Positions 26,913-37,679 of a stretch of 64,000 bases of DNA are shown in pieces. The position numbers and the translations under genes were made by a program. Source of the DNA: Lepiota brunneoincarnata (Eukaryota > Basidiomycota > Agaricomycetes > Agaricales > Agaricaceae); the NCBI GenBank assembly GCA_023014365.1, contig JAEBUN010000001.1, positions 2,418,001 to 2,482,000 of the forward strand. The letters are read 5' to 3'. Every line of letters starts with the position of its first letter. Position 1 is the first letter of the stretch. Below the pieces are notes generated by a model, which saw nothing but the letters and a program-made list of their open reading frames with translations, had not been told where the DNA came from and did no database searches.

Positions 26913-27531
26913 ATGGGATCCAGGCGCCTGCCGTGGCTTGACGTTGTTCTGAATCCCCAGACGGCGCCTATAGATGCACTGCCTGTTAATCCTGCGGCAC
27001 CGGTGTCTGCACCGAACATGTATAAGGAAGCGAGCTCTCAGATGGACCACCGTGCCACCAGGTCTTCCCGCATGCCCGACGTTGGCATATTTAAAGGTCC
27101 GACCGTCCCAGCCAGAACAGCAATAGGATCCTCAGGACATATGAGCTCTGCGACCCCATTGCCTGAGCCAGAGAATTTGTCCGCCTGGGTTCCTATAATT
27201 CAGGCTGAGCTGACCAAGGTGGGAGAAGCTGCGCACGCAGATTAGTGTAGTTGACCAAACTTTGCAGAGCAGCGCAGATGTTGTCGGCCAAAAGTGGTTA
27301 ACCTTCGCACTTGAGTTCCACGAGCGCTGCGTCCAGGAGTACCGCGATGCATGTGCAATCAATGACGGCGAAGGGTTGATCCTATTAGATAAAGCCAAAA
27401 CGAGGTTGGAAGTGGTCTGGACAGACGTATCGAAAATTCTGACTATGATTGAGGAAGCCAGGAGAGTGCAGCAGGGGCAGTCGAACCGACCATGTTCCGT
27501 TGGACGGTGCTCGAGGACTTCATCACAGTGA
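26913..27531 (+). CDS. Hypothetical protein, unrecognised
   Basis: Two exons joined across a 47-bp intron (GTGGGA...TGCAG, about 27222-27268) give about 190 residues starting MGSRRLPWLDVVLNPQ. The first half is Pro/Ala/Ser-rich and probably disordered. The second half (WLTFALEFHERCVQEYRDAC, LEVVWTDVSKILTMIEEARR) looks helical. Composition and splice signals support a real gene, but I do not recognise a family and can suggest no function. Confidence 0.5.
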
Positions 27532-27828
27532 GATGGATCCTATATAGCCACATATTTTTTCCTTTGTTTTACATAAGATTCCTTTTGGCTTTGGCTCCGA
27601 GAAAGACCACTGGACGGGGGTAAATTAGCTGGAGGATTGACATGTGTGTGTACGTGTATCTTTTTGAATTGTAGCGGATTTTTAGGTCGTAAAGTCGTAT
27701 GTATGATGGGGGCGTAAGAAGTTTCCGCCACCGGCCTCTAAAGTTCCCGGCCCTGGTGGTTATCTCGGGGCGTGAGTGCGCGTCAATTACCACGGTCTTT
27801 TGAGCGTTAGGATTTTACGCCGCATAGG

Positions 27829-29788
27829 ATGCTTGCTCGTATGGCTTTCATGGGAGCAGGTCCATTGGTGACTGTCGCTCGACGTGCGATTCAAGGCTCA
27901 AGCCACATTCCAACATGCCGCCACGTGAAGCGATATCAGACTGCGTCCAGCTCCCACCCACCACCTCACGATGCGTATTCCTATGGACCCGGTATGCCTC
28001 CTCCTCTCAAGGGTATCAAAATATTGGACTTGACACGCATCCTTGCTGGACCCACTGCAACAATGCTCCTCGCTGACCTGGGGGCTGATGTCATCAAGGT
28101 GGAGGAGGTTGCTCATGGCGACGATACTCGTAAGCTCGAACAGTGCCACGACGTTTGTGATTTACGGAGTCTATTTTCTGAATGACACCTAGGCCTATGG
28201 CATCCGCCTTCTGCGCCCATTCCTGATAACGCCCCGGCGTCCTCGAGTCATCTTCCACCTGAATCCGCTTACTTTCTTGCCATTAATCGTAACAAACGTT
28301 CCATCACCGTCAATTTGAAGTCACCCGAAGGCCTGGAGATTATTCGGAAGCTGATAAAGAGTTCTGATATCCTAGTCGAGAACTTTGTGGCCGGGAAGTT
28401 GGCTAGGATGGGTCTCGGCTGGGAAGACTGCAGGAAAATCAATGAGCGGCTGATCTATGCGTCTATCACAGGTATTGTTCATTTTCACATCAGGTTCTGG
28501 GTTCCATGGATGTTAAAGTTGTCCGTTTTTGTCTCATAGGTTATGGACAGACAGGTCCATACCGAGAAGCCGCAGGCTACGACGTTATCATTGAAGCGGA
28601 GGCAGGACTCATGCACATGTGAGTCACATCATGGATCTGCTAATTACCGAGAACATTGAACTGCGCACCCCGGATGGTTAGTACAGGGGAACCGGACCGT
28701 CCGCCGTGTAAAGTAGGTGTAGCGGCGACAGATATTGCAACAGGCCTTTATGCCCACGGGGCCATCATGGCAGCCCTGCTGTCACGCCAGAAAACAGGAA
28801 AAGGTGTCTGGATTGATTGCAACCTATTTGAGACCCAGGTAAGATCATGCAGCTTCTTCATCTTACGTGGCAATTCGACTCATCTGTATGCTGGGATCTG
28901 CGGGGCTGCTTAGATAGCGGGACTCGCGAATATCGCTTCGAATTATCTTATTGCGGGGAAGGAGGCTGAGCGCCATGGCACTGCGCACCCATCGGTCGTG
29001 CCCTATCAAGTTTTCCCGTGCAAGGATGGATTCTTGATGGTAGGTGCAGGCAATAACAAGCAGGTACGTATAATTGTCCGAGCCCGGCTACCAACCTATC
29101 TGGGCTGATGATACACATCGACAGTTCAAGCTCTTGGCTGAAGATATACTGGAAAATCCATCGCTCTGCACTGATCCCCGGTTTTTGAGCAATGATGCGA
29201 GAGTCAAGAATCGGACAGAGCTCGTAAATATCATCTCGGATAGATTAATGCAACAAGATAGGGAATATTGGCTACGGAAATTTACTGGACTGGGGTGCGT
29301 GTTGCTGGCCACGCTCACCCTCTTTTTCCACGTGGTGATGTATGGATGAACAGGGTACCGTTTGGGCCGATCAACAACATCCAGCAGACATTCGAACACC
29401 CGCAGGTGAGGCATGCATCCCTGCTGGAGTGGATATGCTGATTGGGGTGGGATTATTTTAGGCGATCGCGCGCCAAGTGACTTGTGGAGGTTCAAGTGCG
29501 TGAGCCCTCCCTAACCGAGCACGTGGGGTAGATATATTAACCGTTCGGATAACAGCATCCGCGGGCAGGCCCAATCAAGCTGGTTAGACCGGCAGTTTCA
29601 TACAATGGACAGAAAATGCCGGTGCGTCGGCCGCCCCCGTGGCTGTCGGAACACACGAACGAGGTGGGTATGGTGGCTCTGAGTGGAGATGGGAGAGCGC
29701 GGTTGACTCCTCTGTGACCTAGGTCTTGGAGGAATTGGGGTATTCGGCGGGCCAGATCGCCGAGCTGCGTGTGAAAGGGACAGTGTGA
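27829..29788 (+). CDS. CoA-transferase family III (CaiB/BaiF; SUGCT-like), with one apparent +1 frameshift
   Basis: Begins with a basic, Ser-rich probable mitochondrial presequence ([20 protein letters not shown]), then the family III core: [73 protein letters not shown], the substrate-loop [15 protein letters not shown], the [19 protein letters not shown] helix, [10 protein letters not shown], and the C-terminal [16 protein letters not shown] and [10 protein letters not shown]. Nearest known type is the mitochondrial succinate-hydroxymethylglutarate CoA-transferase, which moves CoA between dicarboxylic acids; exact substrates are inferred. Between AIARQVT and the next exon the frame is off by one: removing one T at about 29482-29483 restores VEVQ before the splice. 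It is either a recent lesion or an assembly indel. Stop TGA at 29786-29788. Confidence 0.83.
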
Positions 29789-30093
29789 GGCCGGGCTGGC
29801 CGGTGATGGACGGCAGTGCGGAGCCAGGAAAAGCCAGATAGAGTAGTCACGTTGGTAGAGAGAATGCGTGACAGAAGCATGCGTAAACGCCATCGCCGAT
29901 CACATGAGCCTCGGGGAATGACGTCTCTGTGACATGGAAACGGAGAGTGTGACAATTGGACGGCATGAACCGAGGTTTGGGAGGCGGACCGCTGGAGAGA
30001 GGAGGGCGTCGCTTTTTGATAATCAGTCCTCTTTTCTAATTTCCATCCAAGGTCACTCCTCTCTTACCCCCTTGCCATCACACTCTCTCCACG
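29789..30093 (+). other. Short intergenic and upstream region of YPD1
   Basis: No gene is supported. CT-rich sequence before the YPD1 start codon (about 30030-30093) is typical of fungal core promoters. Confidence 0.4.
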
Positions 30094-30926
30094 ATGCCCG
30101 CCACCACTGAGCGTGCAAGGCCTCCTCCCCTCCCTACCCTTCTTGACGAATCCGTGTCAAACAGGCGGCGGAGTCCACCTCCCTACCCCAAGCTCCCAGA
30201 TTCCAAGAACATCGCCTCCCCTCCGTCGCCCGTGCCCTCCACACCCAAACCTGCATTGTCACCCAAGACAGAGAAGAAGTCTCCGCTCAGTCCTCCTCCT
30301 GAGCCGGAGCTAAAGAAGCTCGAAAAACGCGAGCCCAAACCTGCACCCGTACCTGATTCCAAGGAGGAAGAAGAGAAGAGCGAAGTGAGTGGCACCACCC
30401 TTGTCATGCAATATCACTTACCCATTTCCACCCACACTTTCCCCCGTCCTCCGATCCCCGATCCCTGATCTAGGCTGACATCATTAACATGGAGACCTTC
30501 CAGCAAATACTCGAACTCGACGACGAGGGAGATGAGTTCTCGAGGGAGATGGTTTGGGCATTTTTCTCGCAAGCAGAGAGCACCTTTGAATCCATGGATA
30601 CAGCTTTGTACGTTCTGTTGTCCCCTCATCTCACTTTATCAGCCCCATTTCATACATTGTTATATAGGAAGGCAAAGGATCTTTCCGAGCTCTCTTCTCT
30701 AGGGCACTTCCTCAAAGGTTCATCTGCAGCTCTTGGGGTCTGCAAAGTGCAGGCTTCGTGTGAGAAGATGCAACATTATGGTCAAATGCGTGACGGGGAA
30801 ACCGGGGTTCTCCTCACTTCTAAGGAGGCATTGGAACGCATTGAGAAGCTCCTCGGCCTGGTGAAGACCGAGTACATTGCAGCAGAGAAGTGGCTGAAGA
30901 ATTATTACAAGGACGGTTCTTCCTAG
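30094..30926 (+). CDS. YPD1: Histidine-containing phosphotransfer protein YPD1
   Basis: Three exons; introns after KSE (GTGAGT...CTAG) and within the L of MDTAL (GTACGT...TATAG). About 228 residues. The first 97 are an unusual Pro/Lys/Glu-rich tail (PPPLPTLL, SPKTEKKSPLSPPPEPELKK). The Hpt four-helix bundle follows: METFQQILELDDEGDEFSRE, MVWAFFSQAESTFESMDTAL, LGHFLKGSSAALGV with the phospho-accepting His near residue 156, and a final helix TEYIAAEKWLKNYYK. YPD1 relays phosphate from hybrid histidine kinases to the Ssk1 and Skn7 response regulators in the osmotic and oxidative stress (HOG) pathway. The core is intact. Confidence 0.9.
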
Positions 30927-31641
30927 ACCCTCTATGGGTGCCCTGCATTAGGAGATGGTTTGTCGGATGACGATGGGGACCTGGTTCGAGGCAGAGGGTG
31001 CTTCATAGAGACGTGCCTCGTTGCATCGATTTTTCATGACCATCCCACCGTGATTCTTTATGACGGCTGGACGACCGGACAGGATTTTCCATACGCAAAT
31101 TCCAGGAGGAGTGAATCGATTTGTATTGCTTTGTGTGTGTAACAACATCATTGACCAGGAAAAGATCCGTGGGCGGCGGAATGAGTCTCGATGGGTGATT
31201 AACTCCTCAGCCTCTAGACCTCTCTATCAAGGTTTATCCTTGGAAACATGGGACTTGGGTGATCATCCTCACAGTCGTACGCTCCGGTATTTATTGAATT
31301 ACAGATCTTGCTACTTGCCGTTTCTCCTGCCCTTCTCATCTGCTTGCAGTTTTCTCTCTTGAGCCACGATCAAGTCATCCAACACCCTAGTTCCTTACGT
31401 ATGTCATTACTACTTCCGCTATCCTTCACCTTCTCTCTCTCAGTACCGCGATATGCCCTCCCTATCTCACTCGGTTGTCCACATTCCCACTTTTTCTCTT
31501 CTTGGGCTTCTGGGTTGTTCTCAGGTATCTGGGTTCCGAGCACAATACAGTATTTATATCGCGATTGATGACACACCGGCACGCCTCACGTGACCATGTA
31601 AAACCAGAACCTGAACGCGTGCGAGTTTAGCCTTGAAGACC
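30927..31641. other. Intergenic stretch, no gene supported
   Basis: YPD1 3' region and CHL1 upstream region. A CT-rich tract around 31310-31500 gives long chance frames on the plus strand; none is gene-like. Confidence 0.4.
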
Positions 31642-34600
31642 ATGGATATATCGCTCCATCTCCAGACACCAGATTCCTTTCCTGCATTCCCGTATGACGC
31701 GCCGTATCCTATCCAAGTAGACCTTATGCGTCATCTATATGAGGCAATTGAAAATCGCGTAGTCACCATCGTCGAAAGTCCTACTGGAACCGTGAGCTAA
31801 CGCGTATATTGCCACGTTTCTGTGCGAGTGCCAACAGTATAGGCAGGGAAAAACGTTGAGCCTGTTATGTGCTGCGCTTGACATGGCTGGAAGATGAAAA
31901 GAACCGCGCAAGAAAGGGCAAAATAAAAATGTTACTGGGTGACGAGAATGCAACAAATGGTCAATTGCATCCTCGTTATCTCTGCATTTTTCTGACGTTG
32001 GCGAAGTAAAGGCCTGGGTTATCGAACAGACGAGGGAAAGAATTAGAAAGCAACTCGAAGCAGATGAGGAAGCATATCAAGAGAAACTTTTGGCTGCTCG
32101 GAAGAGAGAAGAATCAATGCGGCGAATGGCCCGCGCCAGAGTGTTGAAAAAACCGGTACTTGTGTTTTTATGATATCTCATTGTTTAGCTTACCAACTCG
32201 GAATATTAGAAATGGGCAAGCGGGCAGGTGGGAACCGGGCAGTAGCAAGACGGAGGCCACTGAGGGCGAGGATGATGACCGCTTTTTGCCTGATGATGAC
32301 CGCGGGGACGATGATATATATATATCCCCCGCACTCAGAGCCTTAATGAACCAGCAAGTCTCAGATTTTCGGCGGGTCCGGCGGAATATATTTAATGCTC
32401 TTCGTTAGAGTGGACAAGCCTTCGAGACCTGCCTATGATGGTGTAGAAGAAGCGACATGTATAAAGATCTACTATGCTTCGAGAACACATTCTCAGCTCT
32501 CGCAGGTTCTTCCGGAGTTGCAGAGACTCAAGCTGCTTCGATTGCCTTCTGTCAGGGATCTTCACTCCGGTGCTGAGCTGATGACACCTTATCTATCACA
32601 GTCCATGCCGCAGAAAAGGCCAGCAGAAGATTTGGACGAGAGCTGAGGGTGCTACTATCATACGCACCGTCGCACTGGGGTCTCGAAAGCAGTTGTGTAT
32701 CAACGAGTCGTTACGGAGCAAAACTCGGGATTTGGATGAGGGGTGTAGGGAACTTTTGAGCGGTTTGATATTATTCTTTTTCTTGGATGATTTGTGCTAA
32801 CTTGCTGGGTAGAAAAAGGCGACAAACGGTGTCCTTATCTACCACCTATGGAACAAGATCTCACGATGATAGATTTTAGAGATCAAATACTGGCGACTCC
32901 AAAGGATATCGAGGATTTGGCGACCGCAGGTCGTATGGCCGGTGTCTGTCCGTACTTTGGGTCCCGTCGCGCCATTCCTCAAGCAGAGGTAAATTGACAA
33001 AGTCGGACACGACGATCTTATTGATTCATGGAATCAGGTTGTTACTCTGCCGTATAACCTGCTGCTACAAAAACCAGCTCGGGAAGCTCTGGGTATCGAC
33101 CTCGAGGGCCAGATAGTTGTAATTGACGAAGCTCATAGTAGGCCCATCTTATCCGGCATTCATCTCTGTCTTATTCTTGATTTGGCTGAAAGATCTGATA
33201 CCCACACTACTCTCATTGTCGACTGTTCGACTACCCTACCATATATTGGATACCTCGCTACAACAAGTGTGCGCATATGTCTCCAAGTTTCGCACAAGGC
33301 TCTCCGCGTCCAATATGGTCCATCTGAAGCGATTGGTGGTATTCTTAGATGCGCTCAAGAAATATATTCTTCAGTGGAAGGAAGCCAAATGCACGGAAAT
33401 GATCCAGTCCACGAGAAAAGTCGAGAGAATAGAAGTTATCACTGTTGCTGAATTGCTTGAAAGGGCGGGTAGGAAGGCGGCCGGTATCAACTTGCTGGAA
33501 GTCGAACAATATCTAAAGGACAGTAAGGTCGGAACTAGTTTTGTGTTCTCTTTATCGTTGAACCCACGTTGCCATTCTTCAGATCGCGCGCAAGATAGCA
33601 GGTTACTCTGATAGACAAGCCGAAATGACCAATGGTTCGTTATTCGACGACATTGTGCTCTTATGGACCTCGTGGATTTACCGGAACTGTAGAACCCAAC
33701 TCGGCTCGAAATAAGAAGGGACAGATTCCACCATTGCACACAGTGGAGGACTTTATGCTCTCGTTGACAAACACGAATGGAGGTATATAGCCTTACTCAT
33801 TGCCGGCTACTCCAAACTGAATACCCGCTTATAGATGGAAGAGTGACCTTGACCTTGGCAAGTTCACGGGGCCACGAAGAAGTCGAAGTCAAGTACCAGC
33901 TTCTCAATCCTGCACCCCATTTTGCCGACGTAGTAAATGAAGCCAGGTCAGTAATTCTGGCCGGAGGGACAATGTCACCGGTTTGTGCATTCGCCATGAC
34001 TGGGATCTGAAAACAATCTAACCTAACGTATTTATAGATGTCCGATGTGATCAACCAGTTGTTTTCTTACTTTCCTTCTGAACGCGTCACGACTTTCTCT
34101 TGTGGTCACATAATTCCAGAAGAGAACTTGCAGACACTCGTCGTGAGCACAAGTCCGCGGGGGAATGCGATCGAATATAAGGCGGACAAGCAAAGTGATC
34201 CGAATGTGGTAGGTGTGCAAGAGTTGGTTGATCTTCTCTGTTTGACCTTCTGCTTGGGATAGCTTACGGAGTTGAGCCAAATTCTACTTAACTTTGTGCA
34301 TATAATACCCGGCCGGAGTTGTCGTATTCTTCCCATCATACAGTTTTCTAAAAGCGGCGCAAACTGCGTGGTTGAAAGCGGGGATCCTGGACAAGTTCGC
34401 TGCGAAAAGAGAAGTGAACTTGGTCTTCGTGGTAACTTAGGCACGCCCGGAAGCTGATTCTCATCACCAGGTGTTCTTCGAACCGGGTGAATCGACCAAT
34501 GTTGAGCGAGTTTTGACTGATTATGCTGCCGCGGCTGTACGGTTCTAATTTAATCAAGGGAGAACCCGTAGACTGACCACGCGCTCTGGCAGACATCTAA

Positions 34601-35102
34601 AACAACTGACAGAAAGGGAGCGATTCTCTTCGCCGTGATAGGAGCTAAACTCTCTGAGGGATTGAATTTCACTGATGATTTGGCGCGGGCGGTAATCATC
34701 ATTGGTCTACCTTTTGCCAACTTGGGTTCTCCGGAGTTGAGGGAGCGGTTAAAATACGTAAAACAGCAGGAGGAGGAGAAAGGGATAAAGAGAGGGAAAG
34801 GGCAGAAGGACGCGGCGGCCGAGTTGTACGAAAATATGTGTATGAATGCTGTAAATCAGAGCATTGGTAAGTGCGGTTGTTCAATCATCCGGTTGGCAGA
34901 AACGGGCTGATTGGGTTGGGCAGGTCGCGCAATACGGCATAAAGGGGACTGGGCATCTCTTATTTTGCTTGACAGACGATATGGCTCTGTGGCGATCCGT
35001 AAGAAGTTACCGAGATGGATCGGCAGCCGACTTTTCGTTGTGGACGGATTTGGGCAGGCGATGAGGCGGCTGGGACAATTTTACCGGGACAAACGAAGTT
35101 GA
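31642..35102 (+). CDS. CHL1: ATP-dependent DNA helicase CHL1 (DDX11), with three apparent +1 frameshifts
   Basis: Starts [23 protein letters not shown]-like superfamily 2 helicase of the FeS type: motif I ESPTGT-GKT split by an intron, an acidic insert ([18 protein letters not shown]), [35 protein letters not shown], Cys ligands of the FeS cluster (CINE, CREL, CPYL, CPYF), [15 protein letters not shown] in [37 protein letters not shown] and the terminal [23 protein letters not shown]1 works in sister-chromatid cohesion and replication-fork upkeep. The frame shifts by one extra base in three places: T near 31878-31879 (after LSLLCAAL), T near 32644 (after AEDLDES), C near 34313-34314 (in [13 protein letters not shown]). 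Each is flanked by perfectly family-like sequence, so they are late lesions or assembly insertions. About 15 introns. Confidence 0.85.
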
Positions 35103-35579
35103 AGGACCTATCGTAGTTTTGAGGGACTTTGATATATCCATTGCCATTGCGACACGTTGGGCGAGAATAATAGCCTTCAATATAGTAACTGGCGCATGCG
35201 ACTGGAATGTTGTTTGTATGTAAGCCAGCCAGGGAATGTGGCGGATTTGGCAGGGATCTAAATTAGAGGATTTCCAGCCTCGTGTCCCTTACCGACCAAA
35301 ACGTTCCCTCTCTACTTCTGCAGTCTCGCCGTTGCCGGGCGCTGCCCATCCGTTTGTTACCTCAACGCCATACGTTATGAAGAAATGGGTTTCTTTTCCT
35401 CACGAAAGTCTGGCGACCACGACAACTATCACGTCACGGCGATGATTGGAGGTGGTGGAAATAAAGACAAATCGGTGGTTCAAGTCATTCGATCTCGTTT
35501 TGTGCGTCTTCTTTTCATTTGCCACTCTTGTTGCAAGCTTAACGGATGAATCAACTTCCCGTCGCCCTGCCGAATCTAG
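35103..35579. other. Intergenic stretch and possible 5' leader
   Basis: Between CHL1 and the next plus-strand gene. Several ATGs occur (for example 35377 and 35446) but none could be joined convincingly to the downstream coding frame. An upstream first exon of the next gene may lie here. Confidence 0.35.
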
Positions 35580-37478
35580 TACGGGAAGAAGGGGAAACAG
35601 AGAGAGGGGCCCATCACATATATTCCACAAAGCACGTCTGTTGCACAAACTCTGTCCATTGGGCCATCCATTTCGCATGCCCCTGCCACCTCGAGCCCCT
35701 TGGCAAGTAGCTCACGCAGACTGCCACGGATTGGCCCGTCGTCCAAGCCTCAAAATGAACGTTCTTCCCTCCCCACAACGCCCACGAAGAAGCGTTCGCC
35801 TAGCAAACCGGACTTGCCACCCCCCGCCGCTTCAACCCCGACAACTGCTAAAAATGAAGCACAAGCAAGGACGGGCACCACCTGCACGACACCTCCGCGA
35901 AATTCAACGGACGCAGTCACGTATGTCGAGGGTTGAACCATCCACAAGTAACGCTGGTAACTGATGCGGACCCACTCCTGCAGAGCCACATTGGCGCAAC
36001 GTCTGAACGAATTGGCGGTGGCGAATGCTGAAGGGCTCCTTAAGTGAGTTCACGAGAGTCTTTTTTATGGTTCAACGACGCTTATGCCTTTTGATTCCAG
36101 TGAGGACGAATATCGACTGCTAAGGCAGAACCTGTTTGAGAGGTTCGCTTCTGCATCCGAAATACCCAGCGAAACACCGGTTGTACCAGCGGCGCGATCA
36201 CGACCGAGGTCGGCAGGACCCGGCACACCTGACCGACGTATGTTTTTGTGGATATTTTATTTTCACATTTGGAACTTGTTTGGCTGATGTTCGGGTTAGC
36301 TACCTCACGGCCCTTGTCTAATTTTCAAGTCGAATTACCACGACCGCCATCTGCTCAATCAAGATATTCCATCACATCCGGAGTAGCCAGTTTATTTCGG
36401 CGCACATCTGTCGTGTCCGGACATAAGGATGTCAGCGACGTATCGAGCATATGGTCAGGAACTTCAACGAATTCGAACAAGTTCAAATTGTCGCGCTTCC
36501 TCTCGAGGAGATCCAGCAATGCGTCTATGCGGACAACGGCATCCCGCAATAAAGCCGAGACCATGTCAATCTCGTCGCGTCGTGGCGGTTCAAATCATAG
36601 TCACCCTGAAACACCACACTCGACTAGACGCCGCTTGGCTACACCTCCTTCGTCGTTCCCCAATGTTATGAAACTGCAGGAGAGAAGATATGCACACAAC
36701 AGCATATACAATGTCTTTGACGAGGATCATTTCGTCCGCTGCAGATATTCGGCAGGAAATTCTTGCAGTTGAAGCAGAAGTACGGAGACTGATGGATGCG
36801 TTTACCGGGTTGGAGGTCACAACATTGTCCAAAACACAGCGTTCTCGTGGTTATTCACTGACCCGATCTGATGCTGGACGGACTAGTAACGTTGGTAGCG
36901 CTCTTGAATCGAAGTGGTCGACAGACGGCAGATCGACTAAACGATTCAATATGGCCGATTCTGATGCGGGATCCATACGCTCAGCGACTTCTGCAGGAAC
37001 AGGTCCTTCCACAGGACCGAAGTCTGTCTACTCAAATAGGATGGCATTGCGACCCAAGACGAGTGTCAATGCTTCATTAGCGTTGAGTGCAACGTCATCA
37101 AGGCCAGATTCTTTACGTAGAAAGAATTCTGGTTCCAGTATGAAGTCCCATGGAGTTGGGAAGACTGGGACAGTGGCCCCTGTTCCACCGTTGCCTGGTC
37201 ACACGGCCTTTAGCCAAGTGGTTGGTGCCAACAATTCGAGTGTAAGCCTGGCCCGCAGCGCGCATATCATGGCGTCCGTCCCTGAGGATGAAACACGATC
37301 CGTAACGCACACCGTGACAACGACAGTGCGGTTGGAAGAAGACATGGAAGAAGTGGACGAGATGGAGGATATTCGGCGGAGGAGAGAAGAAGTGCAGATG
37401 CGGTACGAGGCGCGTCTGGACTATCTACGTGCAAAGTTGAAGAGTGCAGAGCTGCACGAGAAGCTGGCACGGAAGTAG
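35580..37478 (+). CDS. Conserved Agaricomycete protein of unknown function; start not resolved
   Basis: The coding frame is open from about 35580, after an in-frame TAG, and carries Ser/Pro/Arg-rich disordered sequence (SSSRRLPRIGPSSKPQNE, TTPTKKRSPSKPDLPPPAA). Two short introns follow, joining TLAQRLNELAVANAEGLL with NEDEYRLLRQNLFERFAS; this pair forms a compact helical module I know as recurrent in basidiomycete predicted proteins. Next come long Ser-rich stretches (RRTSVVSGHKDVSD, KLSRFLSRRSSNASM), the helical block DIRQEILAVEAEVRRLMDAF, and a C-terminal coiled coil (RRRREEVQMRYEARLDYLRA) ending at 37478. No catalytic motif is visible. Ser/Arg context suggests phosphorylation. The N-terminal exon is uncertain. 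Confidence 0.6.
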
Positions 37479-37679
37479 TGTGTGATATACTTTCTTATGT
37501 TTTTATTTTTGCCCTTCCATGGTTGTGACTAGATTAGATCCATCATATTTCTATACCCGGCCGGCTGTTGCCGTGCTTATATCATGACGTGCGTCCTTCG
37601 TGCCCAACGGGGACCTCTTGGTGCTAAGTACTTCGTCGACCGAGTCAGCATTGGCCAGCACTGTCCACCACCACCCACT

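Noticed and set aside
31060..31582. Plus and minus frames of 70-100 codons between YPD1 and CHL1
   Set aside because: CT-rich low-complexity sequence; no splice-supported or family-like protein.
32316..32330. TATATATATAT run as a promoter
   Set aside because: It is inside a CHL1 exon and encodes DIYI.
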